DNA of 64,000 bases, taken from assembly GCF_002257565.1 (NCBI RefSeq), contig NZ_CP022736.1, positions 930,001-994,000 of the forward strand, given 5' to 3'. A model generated the notes under the pieces. It worked only from the letters and a program-made list of their open reading frames with translations, made no database searches and was not told the DNA's origin. This document shows, piece after piece, positions 21,250 to 30,269 of this stretch. A program made the position numbers and the translations under genes. The first letter of the stretch is position 1. Each line of letters opens with the position of its first letter. Origin of the DNA: Herbaspirillum sp. meg3. Its GTDB lineage: Bacteria; Pseudomonadota; Gammaproteobacteria; Burkholderiales; Burkholderiaceae_D.

Positions 21250-21769
21250 ATTTTTATTGGGTATGAATGGTCGATTGCAATTGGCGCGGCATGGCCGGAT
21301 CAACCGGATACATGCCAGAAGGAAATTGACCGTTTTCCTTGCCATGAAAAAAAGACGTGGTCGTGCCGTTGTATAGCGAAGATTTACGGCGAAAACTGAG
21401 TTGGTGCACAAACAAGAATTGTCGGCGACGAACAAGTAAAACGATGCACTTGAGGAGGTTTTGACGCGATTTCTTCAAAACACTTCAGATGCTAGATTGT
21501 CATTGTCCGTTTCGAATCTTGTTGAATGCACTTGGATGATGCTCACGATGCATCGTCCGTTGAACTGTCCCTGATTGAGACAAGATCATGGCATAAGAAG
21601 TTTTATGCAAAAGGAGGAAATCGTTTCAAAATGTTGCCGGGCAGGCGCTAAAGGCATGTCATTCAGAGGTGAATGCTCTACCCGCCGACGATGCACAGGA
21701 TGTAATGCTTTTGTAACTAGCGGGTTACAAAAGCATTACATCCTGCTTGGGAAATGTCTTGCCACAGGC
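21250..21769. other. Intergenic region between pagP and queF
   Basis: 520 bases without a credible gene. It should hold the pagP promoter (minus strand), but no clear -35/-10 pair stands out. A purine-rich AAAGGAGG at 21608-21615 resembles a ribosome-binding site, but only a six-codon frame follows. The only striking structure is the 22-bp palindrome at 21696-21745. Confidence 0.6.
21696..21745. repeat. Perfect 22-bp inverted repeat with 6-nt loop downstream of queF
   Basis: The 22 bases at 21696-21717 (start CAGGATGTAATG, end TTTTGTAAC) are the exact reverse complement of 21724-21745, with TAGCGG between. It begins 24 bases after the queF stop on the minus strand. No T-run flanks it on either strand, so it is either a rho-independent-like 3' structure without a U tract, a protein-binding site or a small repeated element. 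Confidence 0.8.
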
Positions 21770-22609
21770 TTATTGGCGCGCGTTTCGCAGATTGGATGGT
21801 GCGCGGCCCGCGGAAAAGTTGCTGCGCCATGGATTGATGTCCAAGCCGCCGCGTCGAGTGTAGCGCGCATAGACCGATAATTTTTGCGGTTTGCACTGGC
21901 GCAGGATGTCGACAAAAATACGTTCCACGCATTGCTCGTGGAATTCATTGTGTTCACGGAATCCGATCAGGTATTTCAATAAGGCTTCCTGATTGATTGG
22001 CGCGCCTGCGTAGTGAATTTGCACGCTGCCCCAATCGGGTTGCCCGGTGACCGGGCAATTGGATTTCAGCAGATGCGACAGCAGTGTTTCTTCCACCGTC
22101 GCTTCGTCGTGATTGGCGAACAACAGTGCAGGGTTGGGGTGATGGTCGATGACTTCAATATCGAGGCGATCCAACAGCAGGCCGCTGAGTTCGCCCATAT
22201 GCAATCCGGAGAATGCGCCCGGTTCCGTTAACGTAATTTGCACGCTGGCGCCTGCTGCCAAGGACAAATCCTTTTGCACGATATCGACCAGCGCCTGCTG
22301 ATCGTCGAGGCGCGTCTGGTTGAAGGAGTTCAGGTAGAGCTTGAACGATTTTGATTCGATGATGTTGGCGGAGTCGGCCGGAATCATGAAGGTCGCAATC
22401 GCAATCTGTGGCTTGCCGCGTTGATTCAGCCAGGACACTTCATACGCATTCCAGATGTCGATACCGAAGAACGGCAGCGTACCTTGCAGTCCGAGTTCAT
22501 CGCGCTTGGCCTGGCGTGGAATCGGGAACAGCAAAGTCGGATCGTACGCGCTGGGGTAGGCGGAGGACTTGCCCAGCGGCGAGGTATCAGGTGAATTCGG
22601 GTGCGTCAT
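21770..22609 (-). CDS. queF: NADPH-dependent 7-cyano-7-deazaguanine reductase
   Basis: Reduces preQ0 to preQ1 in queuosine biosynthesis. This is the long (type II, tandem T-fold) form of 279 aa. The NADPH motif ESKSFKLYLNSF lies in the N-terminal half, and the catalytic Cys185 with Asp192 is seen in SNCPVTGQPDWGSV in the C-terminal half. The terminal RRGGLDINPWRS block is typical. It lies 64 bases downstream of ilvA and may be cotranscribed; metabolically the two are unrelated. Confidence 0.97.
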   Translation of the reverse strand: MTHPNSPDTSPLGKSSAYPSAYDPTLLFPIPRQAKRDELGLQGTLPFFGIDIWNAYEVSWLNQRGKPQIAIATFMIPADSANIIESKSFKLYLNSFNQTRLDDQQALVDIVQKDLSLAAGASVQITLTEPGAFSGLHMGELSGLLLDRLDIEVIDHHPNPALLFANHDEATVEETLLSHLLKSNCPVTGQPDWGSVQIHYAGAPINQEALLKYLIGFREHNEFHEQCVERIFVDILRQCKPQKLSVYARYTRRGGLDINPWRSNFSAGRAPSNLRNARQ

Positions 22610-22673
22610 GGTCTTGCTTCCTTCGTGCTTCTGGTGTTTCAGTTTCTTGAAATATGTTGGAATGTTGGACGGT

Positions 22674-24200
22674 TCAGCCCAGGAACAATTTGTACAGCGG
22701 ATTCTTGCTCTCGTCCCAATGACGGTAGCCGAGGTTGTCGAGGAAGGCGCGGAAGGTTTTCATTTCCTTCTTCGGCACCTGCAGCCCGACCAAAATGCGG
22801 CCGACATCGCCGCCTTGATTGCGGTAGTGGAACAGGCTGATGTTCCAGTTCGGATTCATGTTGCTGAGGAAGCGCATCAGCGCGCCCGGGCGTTCCGGGA
22901 ATTCAAAGCGATACAGTAATTCGTCCTGCGCCAGCGAGCTTTTGCCGCCGACCAGATGGCGGATGTGAACCTTCGCCAGTTCGTCGTGTGTCAGATCCAG
23001 CGTGCTGAATCCGTTCTTCTCAAACGTCTTGGCGATCTTGGCTGGTTCGTCCGCGCTGCTGGTCTGGATACCGACGAAGATATGCGCCGACTTTGCATCG
23101 CTGATGCGGTAGTTGAACTCAGTCACGTTACGCGGTCCGACGACTTCGCAGAACCGCTTGAAACTGCCGTGTTCTTCAGGGATCGTGACAGCGAACACGG
23201 CCTCGCGCGCTTCACCGACATCGGCCATTTCCGCGACGAAACGCAGGCGGTCGAAGTTCATGTTGGCGCCGCAGGCGATGGTGATCAGGGATTCATTCTT
23301 GATCGGCTTCTTGCTGTTCTTGGCGCGTTCAATGTAAGCCTTGGCGCCGGCAACGGCCAAGGCGCCGGCTGGTTCGACGATGCTGCGCGTATCCTGGAAA
23401 ATATCCTTGATCGCCGTGCAAACGGCATCGGTGTCAACGATGATGATGTCGTCGACCAATTGTTTGGTGATACGGAAGGTTTCTTCGCCGACCAGTTTGA
23501 CCGCCGTGCCGTCCGAGAACAGGCCGACATCCGGCAACGTGATGCGGCGACCGGCCTTGACGCTGCGTGCCATGGCGTCGGAATCGGTGGTTTGCACGCC
23601 GATGATCTTGATGTCCGGACGTACGGCCTTGACGTAAGCCGCGATACCCGAGATCAAGCCGCCGCCGCCGATGGCGACGAAGATCGCGTGAATGGGCGCA
23701 GAATGCTGGCGCAGGATTTCCATGCCGACGGTGCCCTGGCCGGCGATGACGTAGGGATCATCGAACGGATGAACGAAGGTCAGCTTCAGTTTCTTTTCCA
23801 GCGTCAGCGCATGGTTGTAGGCATCGGTGAACGAATCGCCGAACAGCACCACTTCACCGCCACGGCCTTTGACCGCCTCGATCTTCACGGTCGGCGTGGT
23901 GGTCGGCATCACGATCACGGCACGGCAACCTAGCTTGGCTGCCGACAGGGCGACGCCTTGCGCATGATTGCCCGCCGACGCGCAAATCACGCCGCGCTTC
24001 AATTGCACTGGACTCAGATGCGCCATCTTATTGTAGGCGCCGCGCAGCTTGAAGCTGAACACGCTCTGCATGTCTTCGCGCTTGAAGTAAATCCGGTTTT
24101 CCATCCGCTGCGACAGGCTGGTGGCAATCTCCAGCGGCGTTTCAACAGCAACGTCGTAGACACGGGCGGTGAGGATTTTCTGCAAGTAGTCGGTGGTCAT
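22674..24200 (-). CDS. ilvA: Threonine ammonia-lyase, biosynthetic
   Basis: PLP-dependent threonine deaminase, the first step of isoleucine synthesis. The Schiff-base lysine is Lys51 in SVFSFKLRGAYNKM, and the PLP phosphate loop is VAIGGGGLISGIAAY. The C-terminal third has two ACT-like regulatory domains (ending PKKEMKTFRAFLDNLGY), so it is the feedback-regulated biosynthetic type and not the short catabolic enzyme. At 508 aa it is standard. Upstream on the minus strand lie a hairpin (24261-24291) and a TATAAT at 24320-24325, a possible -10. Confidence 0.97.
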   Translation of the reverse strand: MTTDYLQKILTARVYDVAVETPLEIATSLSQRMENRIYFKREDMQSVFSFKLRGAYNKMAHLSPVQLKRGVICASAGNHAQGVALSAAKLGCRAVIVMPTTTPTVKIEAVKGRGGEVVLFGDSFTDAYNHALTLEKKLKLTFVHPFDDPYVIAGQGTVGMEILRQHSAPIHAIFVAIGGGGLISGIAAYVKAVRPDIKIIGVQTTDSDAMARSVKAGRRITLPDVGLFSDGTAVKLVGEETFRITKQLVDDIIIVDTDAVCTAIKDIFQDTRSIVEPAGALAVAGAKAYIERAKNSKKPIKNESLITIACGANMNFDRLRFVAEMADVGEAREAVFAVTIPEEHGSFKRFCEVVGPRNVTEFNYRISDAKSAHIFVGIQTSSADEPAKIAKTFEKNGFSTLDLTHDELAKVHIRHLVGGKSSLAQDELLYRFEFPERPGALMRFLSNMNPNWNISLFHYRNQGGDVGRILVGLQVPKKEMKTFRAFLDNLGYRHWDESKNPLYKLFLG

Positions 24201-24260
24201 GGTCTGGTCAGGGCAGAGGTTCTGCGTCGTTCACACAGTTTTGGTTACGCGATTTTTGCC

Positions 24261-24291
24261 CCGTTTTGCCCCATTCGCATGGGTAAAACGG
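24261..24291 (-). promoter_or_regulatory. Hairpin in the ilvA leader
   Basis: CCGTTTTGCCCCAT and ATGGGTAAAACGG form a nearly perfect stem (one bulge, one G-T pair) around a TCGC loop, 61-91 bases upstream of the ilvA ATG. An 11-codon frame (MRMGQNGAKIA) begins within it on the minus strand, but it is not rich in branched-chain codons and has no ribosome-binding site. Function unproven. Confidence 0.35.
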
Positions 24292-24473
24292 TAAAAGACA
24301 AGGTCGCGGCGAACTGATCATTATAATGTAGCCGCCGCACGGACTTATATTGGTGCGCACATGCGGCGTATCTGCCGCAGAGAAAAGCAGCTGAAAAACT
24401 GCTTATTGAAACCATTTGCAGTCAAATTTCTCTTACCTCCTTCAACGCTTCCTAACTTACTTCCCCGGCCTGC

Positions 24474-24965
24474 ATGATTGAAAACGCCATTCTCTGGTTA
24501 CTGAAAACCCTTGCCGTTCCGACCGTCGGGCTCACTTCCGTTTTTATCATCAGTTTTGTTTCGGCAACATTGTTGCCGCTCGGCTCCGAGCCTGCTGTAT
24601 TTGCCGTCATCAAAGCGAATCCGGAAATATTCTGGCAAGTGATTCTGGTGGCGACCGTCGGCAATACCCTGGGTGGCGTAGTGGATTACTGGATGGGGTA
24701 TGGGGCAAAGCAGACTTTCGCCAAGGAACGCACCAGCCGTTGGTTTCACTGGCTGGAGCGCTTTGGCGCCAAGACCATGCTGCTGGCCTGGTTGCCGGGC
24801 GTGGGCGATCCGATTTGCACGCTGGCCGGCTGGCTCAAGCTGCCGTTCTGGCCGTCCGTGTTTTACATGGCGATCGGAAAGTTTTTCCGCTATATCTTCA
24901 TGACGTGGCTGTTGCTCAACGTGCCGGATGGCTTTTGGCGCGCGGTCGCCGACTGGCTAGCCTAA
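24474..24965 (+). CDS. YqaA family inner membrane protein (VTT/DedA-related)
   Basis: A 163-aa membrane protein with four or five hydrophobic segments, resembling E. coli YqaA and the SNARE-associated (VTT) superfamily. Typical signs are the re-entrant acidic/Gly segment LPLGSEPAVF early on and the block TLGGVVDYWMGYG. The following LLAWLPGVGDPICTLAGWLKLPFWP contains the conserved Gly-Asp-Pro. The molecular function is not established; relatives of the superfamily are implicated in lipid scrambling. It converges with the ZIP gene, whose stop overlaps this gene by nine bases. Confidence 0.88.
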   Translation: MIENAILWLLKTLAVPTVGLTSVFIISFVSATLLPLGSEPAVFAVIKANPEIFWQVILVATVGNTLGGVVDYWMGYGAKQTFAKERTSRWFHWLERFGAKTMLLAWLPGVGDPICTLAGWLKLPFWPSVFYMAIGKFFRYIFMTWLLLNVPDGFWRAVADWLA

Positions 24966-25895
24966 CAGCGTGTCAAGCAGCATCATCGTCACGAAACCTG
25001 CCAGCAAGCCCAGTGTGGCTTGTGTTTCGTGTCCCTGGCGATGCGACTCCGGAATGACTTCGTGACTGATCACAAATAGCATCGCACCTCCGGCACCCGC
25101 CAGCGCCCATGGCAAAGCGGTTGCGGATATGCCGGTTGCGAGTGCGCCAAGTACGCCGCCGATAGGTTCGACTAATCCTGACAGGATGCCGGCGCCGGCC
25201 GATTTCCACGGCGAGTAGCCCAACGTGCGCAACGCCAGCGCCACGACCAGGCCCTCCGGAATATCCTGAATCCCGATGCCGGTCGCCAGTGCAATCGCCT
25301 TGCCCATTTCATCTCCGCCGAATCCCACGCCGATCGCAAGACCTTCCGGGAAATTGTGAATGGTGACGGCCATCACAAACATCCAGATGCGGCTGGTGCG
25401 TGCGGAATGAATCTCAGGATTGGGGGCGATGAAATGCTGGTGCGGCACCAGGTGATTGATTGCCAGTACGAAGAGGCCGCCAAGCATGATCCCGGTTGCT
25501 GTCAGCAGCACGGCGGCAGTTTTGCCGTAACCGAGTGTCTGCGCCTGATTCATGGCGGGAATGATCAGCGAAAACACGCTCGCTGCCAGCATGATGCCGC
25601 CGCCGTAGCCCAGCATGACGTCTTGCGTGCGCTCCGAAATGCGGCGCGTGAACAGCACGCCAAGCGCGCCCAGCGCCGTCAGTCCGGCGGCCGCAGAGGA
25701 GCCGAGCAAGGCTGGCATGACCTGCGGATGCGCAAGGAAGCAGCTGCTTATTCCCTCGTAGGATTTGACCAGAATGAAGACGAGGCCGACCGCCAGCATG
25801 GCGATCTGGCGCAGGCGGAGTCCGGACAGGAAGCCGGAGCGTTCGGCCGGAGCCTGTTCGACGGGGAATGGTTTTCGCAATTGTGCTTGTATCAT
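24957..25895 (-). CDS. ZIP family divalent metal transporter (GufA-like)
   Basis: Inner-membrane metal importer of the ZIP family, closest in layout to the eight-segment GufA/ZupT type. The metal-site motifs are HNFPEGLAIGVG in segment IV and GIQDIPEGLVVALAL in segment V, with a His-containing loop (NHLVPHQHF) before them. I chose ATG 25895 (MIQAQLRKP) because AAGGA lies 8 bases upstream; longer starts lack such a site. Substrate (Zn, Mn or Fe) cannot be decided. A 25-codon ORF with its own ribosome-binding site lies 38 bases upstream and may be a translated leader. Confidence 0.92.
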   Translation of the reverse strand: MIQAQLRKPFPVEQAPAERSGFLSGLRLRQIAMLAVGLVFILVKSYEGISSCFLAHPQVMPALLGSSAAAGLTALGALGVLFTRRISERTQDVMLGYGGGIMLAASVFSLIIPAMNQAQTLGYGKTAAVLLTATGIMLGGLFVLAINHLVPHQHFIAPNPEIHSARTSRIWMFVMAVTIHNFPEGLAIGVGFGGDEMGKAIALATGIGIQDIPEGLVVALALRTLGYSPWKSAGAGILSGLVEPIGGVLGALATGISATALPWALAGAGGAMLFVISHEVIPESHRQGHETQATLGLLAGFVTMMLLDTLLG

Positions 25896-25933
25896 GGCAG
25901 TCATCCTTGTCGATGGATTGGCGGATGGCTGTC

Positions 25934-26011
25934 CTAAGCTTTGCACTCGGCGTATTCGGCGAGGGTGATGGCTAGATTTTCCAGAAATTCGGTAATCAGT
26001 AGTTGCAACAT
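25934..26011 (-). CDS. Putative 25-aa leader peptide upstream of the ZIP transporter
   Basis: Short frame starting ATG 26011 and ending TAG 25934. The peptide reads MLQLLITEFLENLAITLAEY and then AECKA. GGAG (within CTTGGAGAA) lies 6 bases upstream of the ATG, a better site than many genes here have. The peptide is a plausible amphipathic or hydrophobic helix with a single Cys near the end. Its position in the 5' leader of a metal transporter suggests a regulatory uORF or a small accessory membrane peptide. No family is recognised; function is inference. Confidence 0.5.
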   Translation of the reverse strand: MLQLLITEFLENLAITLAEYAECKA

Positions 26012-26053
26012 AGCATTCTCCAAGCGGCTTGGGTGAAATTTCGATAAGTTGAT

Positions 26054-26097
26054 AATAAATTTAAGCAATCAATATTAAAAAATTGATTGTATTTATT
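26054..26097. promoter_or_regulatory. AT-rich dyad in the ZIP/dehydrogenase divergent region
   Basis: CAATCAAT (26066-26073) and ATTGATTG (26082-26089) form a perfect 8-bp inverted repeat, with outer AATAAAT (26054-26060) and ATTTATT (26091-26097) also complementary. It sits in a markedly AT-rich stretch (about 26040-26180) between two divergent transcription units and is a candidate operator. The rest of 26012-26265 holds no gene. Confidence 0.4.
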
Positions 26098-26265
26098 AAT
26101 TCAATAGGAATTTTTATATTGCAATGCGGAAATTCGCGCAAAAGCCGCGATTAATTCGCAAATAAGAAGCATTTCTTATTGTTCTGCCAAAAGTAAGGGC
26201 ATTCCCTCGCGAGGGGCGGCAATAAGATAAAATGCACATCCGGCAGCAGATTTTTTTCCAAATTA

Positions 26266-29200
26266 ATGAACGCCCCCGCAAAAATCCAGGCTTTGCTCAC
26301 TGATGCGCCTCAAGGCGCAACTCCAACGCGCTTGCGCGAAATTCCCTACAACTACACCTCGTTCTCCGATCGCGAAATTGTTATTCGCTTATTGGGCGAG
26401 GATGCATGGCGTCTGCTCGATGAGCTACGCGCCAAGCGTCAGACCGGGCGATCTGCGCGGATGTTGTACGAGGTGCTGGGCGATATCTGGGTGGTGCGCC
26501 GCAACCCTTATTTGCAAGACGATCTGCTCGACAATCCCAAGCGCCGCGCTGCGCTGATCGATGCGCTCAATCATCGTCTGGCCGAAGTCGACAAACGCCG
26601 CATTGATATCAATCAGGGCGAAGCCGGCGACGCCGACGCTGCGCGCCGTAGCGCCAGTGTCGAAGCGCTGGTGCATGCGGCGAAGAAAGCGATTGTCGAA
26701 TTCGCCGAAGAATTCAAGCGTACCTACGACCTGCGCAAGCGCGCCAACAAGGTTCTGGGACGTTACACGGCAAAAGACAACATCAAGTTCGACGGCTTGT
26801 CGCGCGTCTCGCACGTGACCGACGCCACCGACTGGCGTGTCGAGTATCCGTTCGTCGTGCTGACCCCCGACACCGAAGACGAAATGGCCGGTCTGGTCAA
26901 AGCCTGTATCGAACTTGGCCTGACCATCATCCCGCGTGGCGGCGGCACCGGTTATACCGGCGGCGCGATTCCGCTGACGCCGATGTCGGCTGTCATCAAT
27001 ACCGAAAAGCTGGAACAACTCGGCGCAGTCGAGATGGAAGTGCTGCCCGGGCTGGATACGCCGTACGCCACAATTTACTCGGGCGCCGGCGTCGTCACCA
27101 AGCGGGTATCCGATGCCGCTGAAAAAGCCGGCTTCGTGTTCGCCGTCGATCCAACCTCTGCTGAAGCCTCGTGCATCGGCGGCAACGTCGCCATGAATGC
27201 GGGCGGCAAGAAGGCTGTGTTGTGGGGTACTGCGCTCGACAACCTTGCCAGCTGGCGCATGGTTGATCCGCAGGGCGACTGGCTCGAAGTCACGCGTCTG
27301 GATCACAACCTCGGCAAGATTCACGATGTGGAACTCGCGCGCTTCAAGCTCGAGTGGTCGCATCCTGGCGAAAAAGGCCAGAAGACTGAAGTCTTCAAAA
27401 CCGAGATCCTCGAAATCGCCGGCCGCAAATTCCGCAAGGAAGGCCTGGGCAAGGACGTCACCGACAAATTCCTGTCGGGTCTGCCCGGTATCCAGAAGGA
27501 AGGTTGCGACGGCCTGATCACCTCGGCGCGCTGGATCCTGCACAAGATGCCGAAGCAGACGCGCACCGTCTGTCTCGAATTCTTCGGCCAGGCACGCGAC
27601 GCGATTCCATCGATCGTCGAAATCAAGAATTACCTCGATGCTGAAACCAAAAAGGGCGGTGCGATCCTGGCCGGCCTGGAGCATCTGGACGAGCGCTATC
27701 TGCGCGCGGTCGGCTACGCCACCAAATCCAAACGCGGCGTACTGCCGAAGATGGTGCTGATCGGCGACATCGTCGGCGATGACGAAAACGCCGTGGCGCA
27801 AGCCGCGTCGGAAGTGATCCGCATGGCGAACAATCGCGTCGGTGAAGGTTTTGTCGCGATCAGCCCTGAAGCACGCAAGAAATTCTGGCTCGACCGTTCG
27901 CGCACCGCTGCGATCGCGAAACACACCAACGCCTTCAAGATCAACGAAGACGTGGTGATTCCGCTCAATCGCATGGGCGAGTACACCGACGGTATTGAGC
28001 GCATCAATATCGAACTGTCGATCAAGAACAAGCTGCAATTCCTGGACGAACTCAACGCTTTCTTCGCCAAGGGCAATCTGCCATTGGGCAAGAGCGATGA
28101 CGGCGAAGGCGAAGACATTCCGGCCGCAGAAATGCTGGAAGACCGCGTGCATCAGGCTGAAGACCTGATCGCACAGACGCAGGCGCGCTGGACCTATCTG
28201 CTGGCCAATCTCGACAAGCCGCTGCGCGTGGCCAAGGATGAGATGGCGGCGCTGGGCCTGGACAAGCTGTTGCCGGTATTCGATCACCGTCTGGTTGAGC
28301 AGCCTGACGCCAACGTTTTTCACGTCGTACAAGACCGCACCGTGCGCGTGTCGTGGAAGCAGGAAGTGCGCGCGCACTTGCGCCAGATTTTCAGCGGCGC
28401 CGCGTTCAAACTGATCCTGGAAGAATGCAACGCCATCCACAAGCGCGTGCTGCGCGGCCGCGTGTTCGTTGCGTTGCACATGCATGCGGGCGACGGCAAC
28501 GTGCATACCAACTTGCCGGTCAACTCCGATCATTATCAGATGTTGCAGGATGCGCATGAAGCCGTGGCGCGCATCATGACGCTGGCGCGTTCGCTGGACG
28601 GCGTGATTTCCGGCGAGCATGGCATCGGTATCACCAAGCTGGAATTCCTGACCGAAGAAGAAATCGGTGAATTCCGCGAGTACAAATTGCGCATCGATCC
28701 GGAAGGCCGTTTCAACAAGGGCAAGCTGCTGAATCTGCCCGGCTTTGAAGCCGACCTGTCCAATGCCTACACGCCGTCGTTCGGTCTGATGGGCCACGAA
28801 TCGCTGATCATGCAGCAAAGCGATATCGGCGCCATCGCCAACAGCGTCAAGGACTGCCTGCGTTGCGGCAAGTGCAAACCGGTGTGTGCAACGCACGTGC
28901 CGCGTGCGAACCTGCTTTACTCGCCGCGCAACAAGATTTTGGCCACCTCGCTGCTGGTCGAAGCCTTCCTGTACGAAGAGCAGACGCGTCGCGGCATCTC
29001 GATCAAGCATTGGGAAGAGTTCGAAGACGTCGCCGACCACTGCACTGTCTGCCATAAATGCGTGACGCCATGCCCGGTCGATATCGACTTCGGCGACGTC
29101 TCGATGAACATGCGCAATCTGTTGCGCAAGATGGGCAAGAAGTCGTTCAATCCGGGCACTACCGCAGCGATGTTCTTCCTCAACGCGACCGATCCGGCGA

Positions 29201-30267
29201 CCATCAACGCCACGCGCAAAGTGATGACCGATTGGGGTTTCAAGGCTCAGCGTCTGGGCAACGACATCCTCAAGAAGTTCGCGAAGAAGCAGACGCAGAA
29301 ACCTGCGGCCACGGTCGGCAAAGCGCCGATCAAGGAGCAGGTGATCCACTTCATCAACAAGAAGATGCCCGGCAATCTGCCGAAGAAGACTGCGCGCGCC
29401 TTGCTGGATATCGAAGATGACAAGATCGTGCCGATCATCCGCGATCCGAAGACGACCACGGCCGATACCGAAGCCGTGTTCTACTTCCCGGGTTGTGGTT
29501 CGGAGCGCCTGTTCTCGCAAGTCGGCCTCGCCACGCAAGCGATGCTGTGGAATGTCGGCGTGCAGACGGTTCTGCCGCCGGGTTACCTGTGCTGCGGTTA
29601 TCCGCAACGCGGCAGCGGCGACTTCGACAAGGCTGAGAAGATCATCACCGACAACCGCGTGCTGTTCCATCGCATGGCCAATACGCTGAACTACCTCGAC
29701 ATCAAGACCGTCGTGGTGTCGTGCGGTACGTGCTACGACCAGCTGCAAGGTTATGAATTCGAAAAGATCTTCCCGGGCTGCCGCATCATCGACATCCACG
29801 AATATCTGCTGGAGAAAGGGGTGCGCCTGGAAGGCGTCACCGGTACCCGCTACATGTACCACGACCCTTGTCACAGCCCGATGAAACTGCAGGATCCGCT
29901 GAAAACAGTCAATTCGCTGATCACCACCATCGACGCGCAAAAGATCGAGAAGAACGATCGCTGCTGCGGTGAGTCGGGCACCTTCGGCGTGAGCCGTCCG
30001 GATGTCTCGACCCAGGTGCGCTTCCGCAAGGAAGAAGAAATGCGCAAGGGCGCCGACAAGGTGCGTGCAGACGGCTTTGACGGCGACGTCAAGATTCTGA
30101 CATCGTGCCCGTCGTGCTTCCAGGGTTTGTCGCGCTACAACGAAGATTCGGGCACGACGGCCGACTACATCGTGGTCGAAATGGCCAAGCATCTGCTCGG
30201 TGAAAACTGGTTGCCTGATTACGTGGCGCGCGCCAACAACGGCGGTATTGAACGTGTGCTGGTGTAA
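26266..30267 (+). CDS. Giant FAD-linked dehydrogenase with Fe-S and CCG domains (DUF3683 type)
   Basis: A 1333-aa cytoplasmic oxidoreductase fusing parts that are separate in the GlcDEF/LldEFG systems. Order: N-terminal DUF3683-like region (about 1-180); FAD_binding_4 domain (VVLTPDTEDEMAGLVKACIE, then PRGGGTGYTGGA); C-terminal FAD-oxidase domain (GDGNVHTNLPVN, SGEHGIGITK). Then come two ferredoxin-type 4Fe-4S motifs near residues 865 and 926 (CLRCGKCKPVC, CTVCHKCVTPCP). Last are the paired CCG domains with GCGSERLF, CCGYPQRG, CGTCYDQL and CCGESGTFG near 1077-1240. By family it probably oxidises a 2-hydroxyacid such as D-lactate or glycolate into the quinone pool; the substrate is not shown. 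Two bases separate it from the HIT gene. Confidence 0.9.
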   Translation: MNAPAKIQALLTDAPQGATPTRLREIPYNYTSFSDREIVIRLLGEDAWRLLDELRAKRQTGRSARMLYEVLGDIWVVRRNPYLQDDLLDNPKRRAALIDALNHRLAEVDKRRIDINQGEAGDADAARRSASVEALVHAAKKAIVEFAEEFKRTYDLRKRANKVLGRYTAKDNIKFDGLSRVSHVTDATDWRVEYPFVVLTPDTEDEMAGLVKACIELGLTIIPRGGGTGYTGGAIPLTPMSAVINTEKLEQLGAVEMEVLPGLDTPYATIYSGAGVVTKRVSDAAEKAGFVFAVDPTSAEASCIGGNVAMNAGGKKAVLWGTALDNLASWRMVDPQGDWLEVTRLDHNLGKIHDVELARFKLEWSHPGEKGQKTEVFKTEILEIAGRKFRKEGLGKDVTDKFLSGLPGIQKEGCDGLITSARWILHKMPKQTRTVCLEFFGQARDAIPSIVEIKNYLDAETKKGGAILAGLEHLDERYLRAVGYATKSKRGVLPKMVLIGDIVGDDENAVAQAASEVIRMANNRVGEGFVAISPEARKKFWLDRSRTAAIAKHTNAFKINEDVVIPLNRMGEYTDGIERINIELSIKNKLQFLDELNAFFAKGNLPLGKSDDGEGEDIPAAEMLEDRVHQAEDLIAQTQARWTYLLANLDKPLRVAKDEMAALGLDKLLPVFDHRLVEQPDANVFHVVQDRTVRVSWKQEVRAHLRQIFSGAAFKLILEECNAIHKRVLRGRVFVALHMHAGDGNVHTNLPVNSDHYQMLQDAHEAVARIMTLARSLDGVISGEHGIGITKLEFLTEEEIGEFREYKLRIDPEGRFNKGKLLNLPGFEADLSNAYTPSFGLMGHESLIMQQSDIGAIANSVKDCLRCGKCKPVCATHVPRANLLYSPRNKILATSLLVEAFLYEEQTRRGISIKHWEEFEDVADHCTVCHKCVTPCPVDIDFGDVSMNMRNLLRKMGKKSFNPGTTAAMFFLNATDPATINATRKVMTDWGFKAQRLGNDILKKFAKKQTQKPAATVGKAPIKEQVIHFINKKMPGNLPKKTARALLDIEDDKIVPIIRDPKTTTADTEAVFYFPGCGSERLFSQVGLATQAMLWNVGVQTVLPPGYLCCGYPQRGSGDFDKAEKIITDNRVLFHRMANTLNYLDIKTVVVSCGTCYDQLQGYEFEKIFPGCRIIDIHEYLLEKGVRLEGVTGTRYMYHDPCHSPMKLQDPLKTVNSLITTIDAQKIEKNDRCCGESGTFGVSRPDVSTQVRFRKEEEMRKGADKVRADGFDGDVKILTSCPSCFQGLSRYNEDSGTTADYIVVEMAKHLLGENWLPDYVARANNGGIERVLV

Positions 30268-30269
30268 GC

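Noticed and set aside
21575..21880. Possible 101-aa gene between pagP and queF
   Set aside because: The frame runs through the palindrome and into the end of queF on the other strand, has no family resemblance, and the AAAGGAGG there leads only to a six-codon frame.
24270..24320. Short 11-codon frame upstream of ilvA as an attenuation leader peptide
   Set aside because: It lacks Ile, Val or Leu enrichment and a ribosome-binding site.
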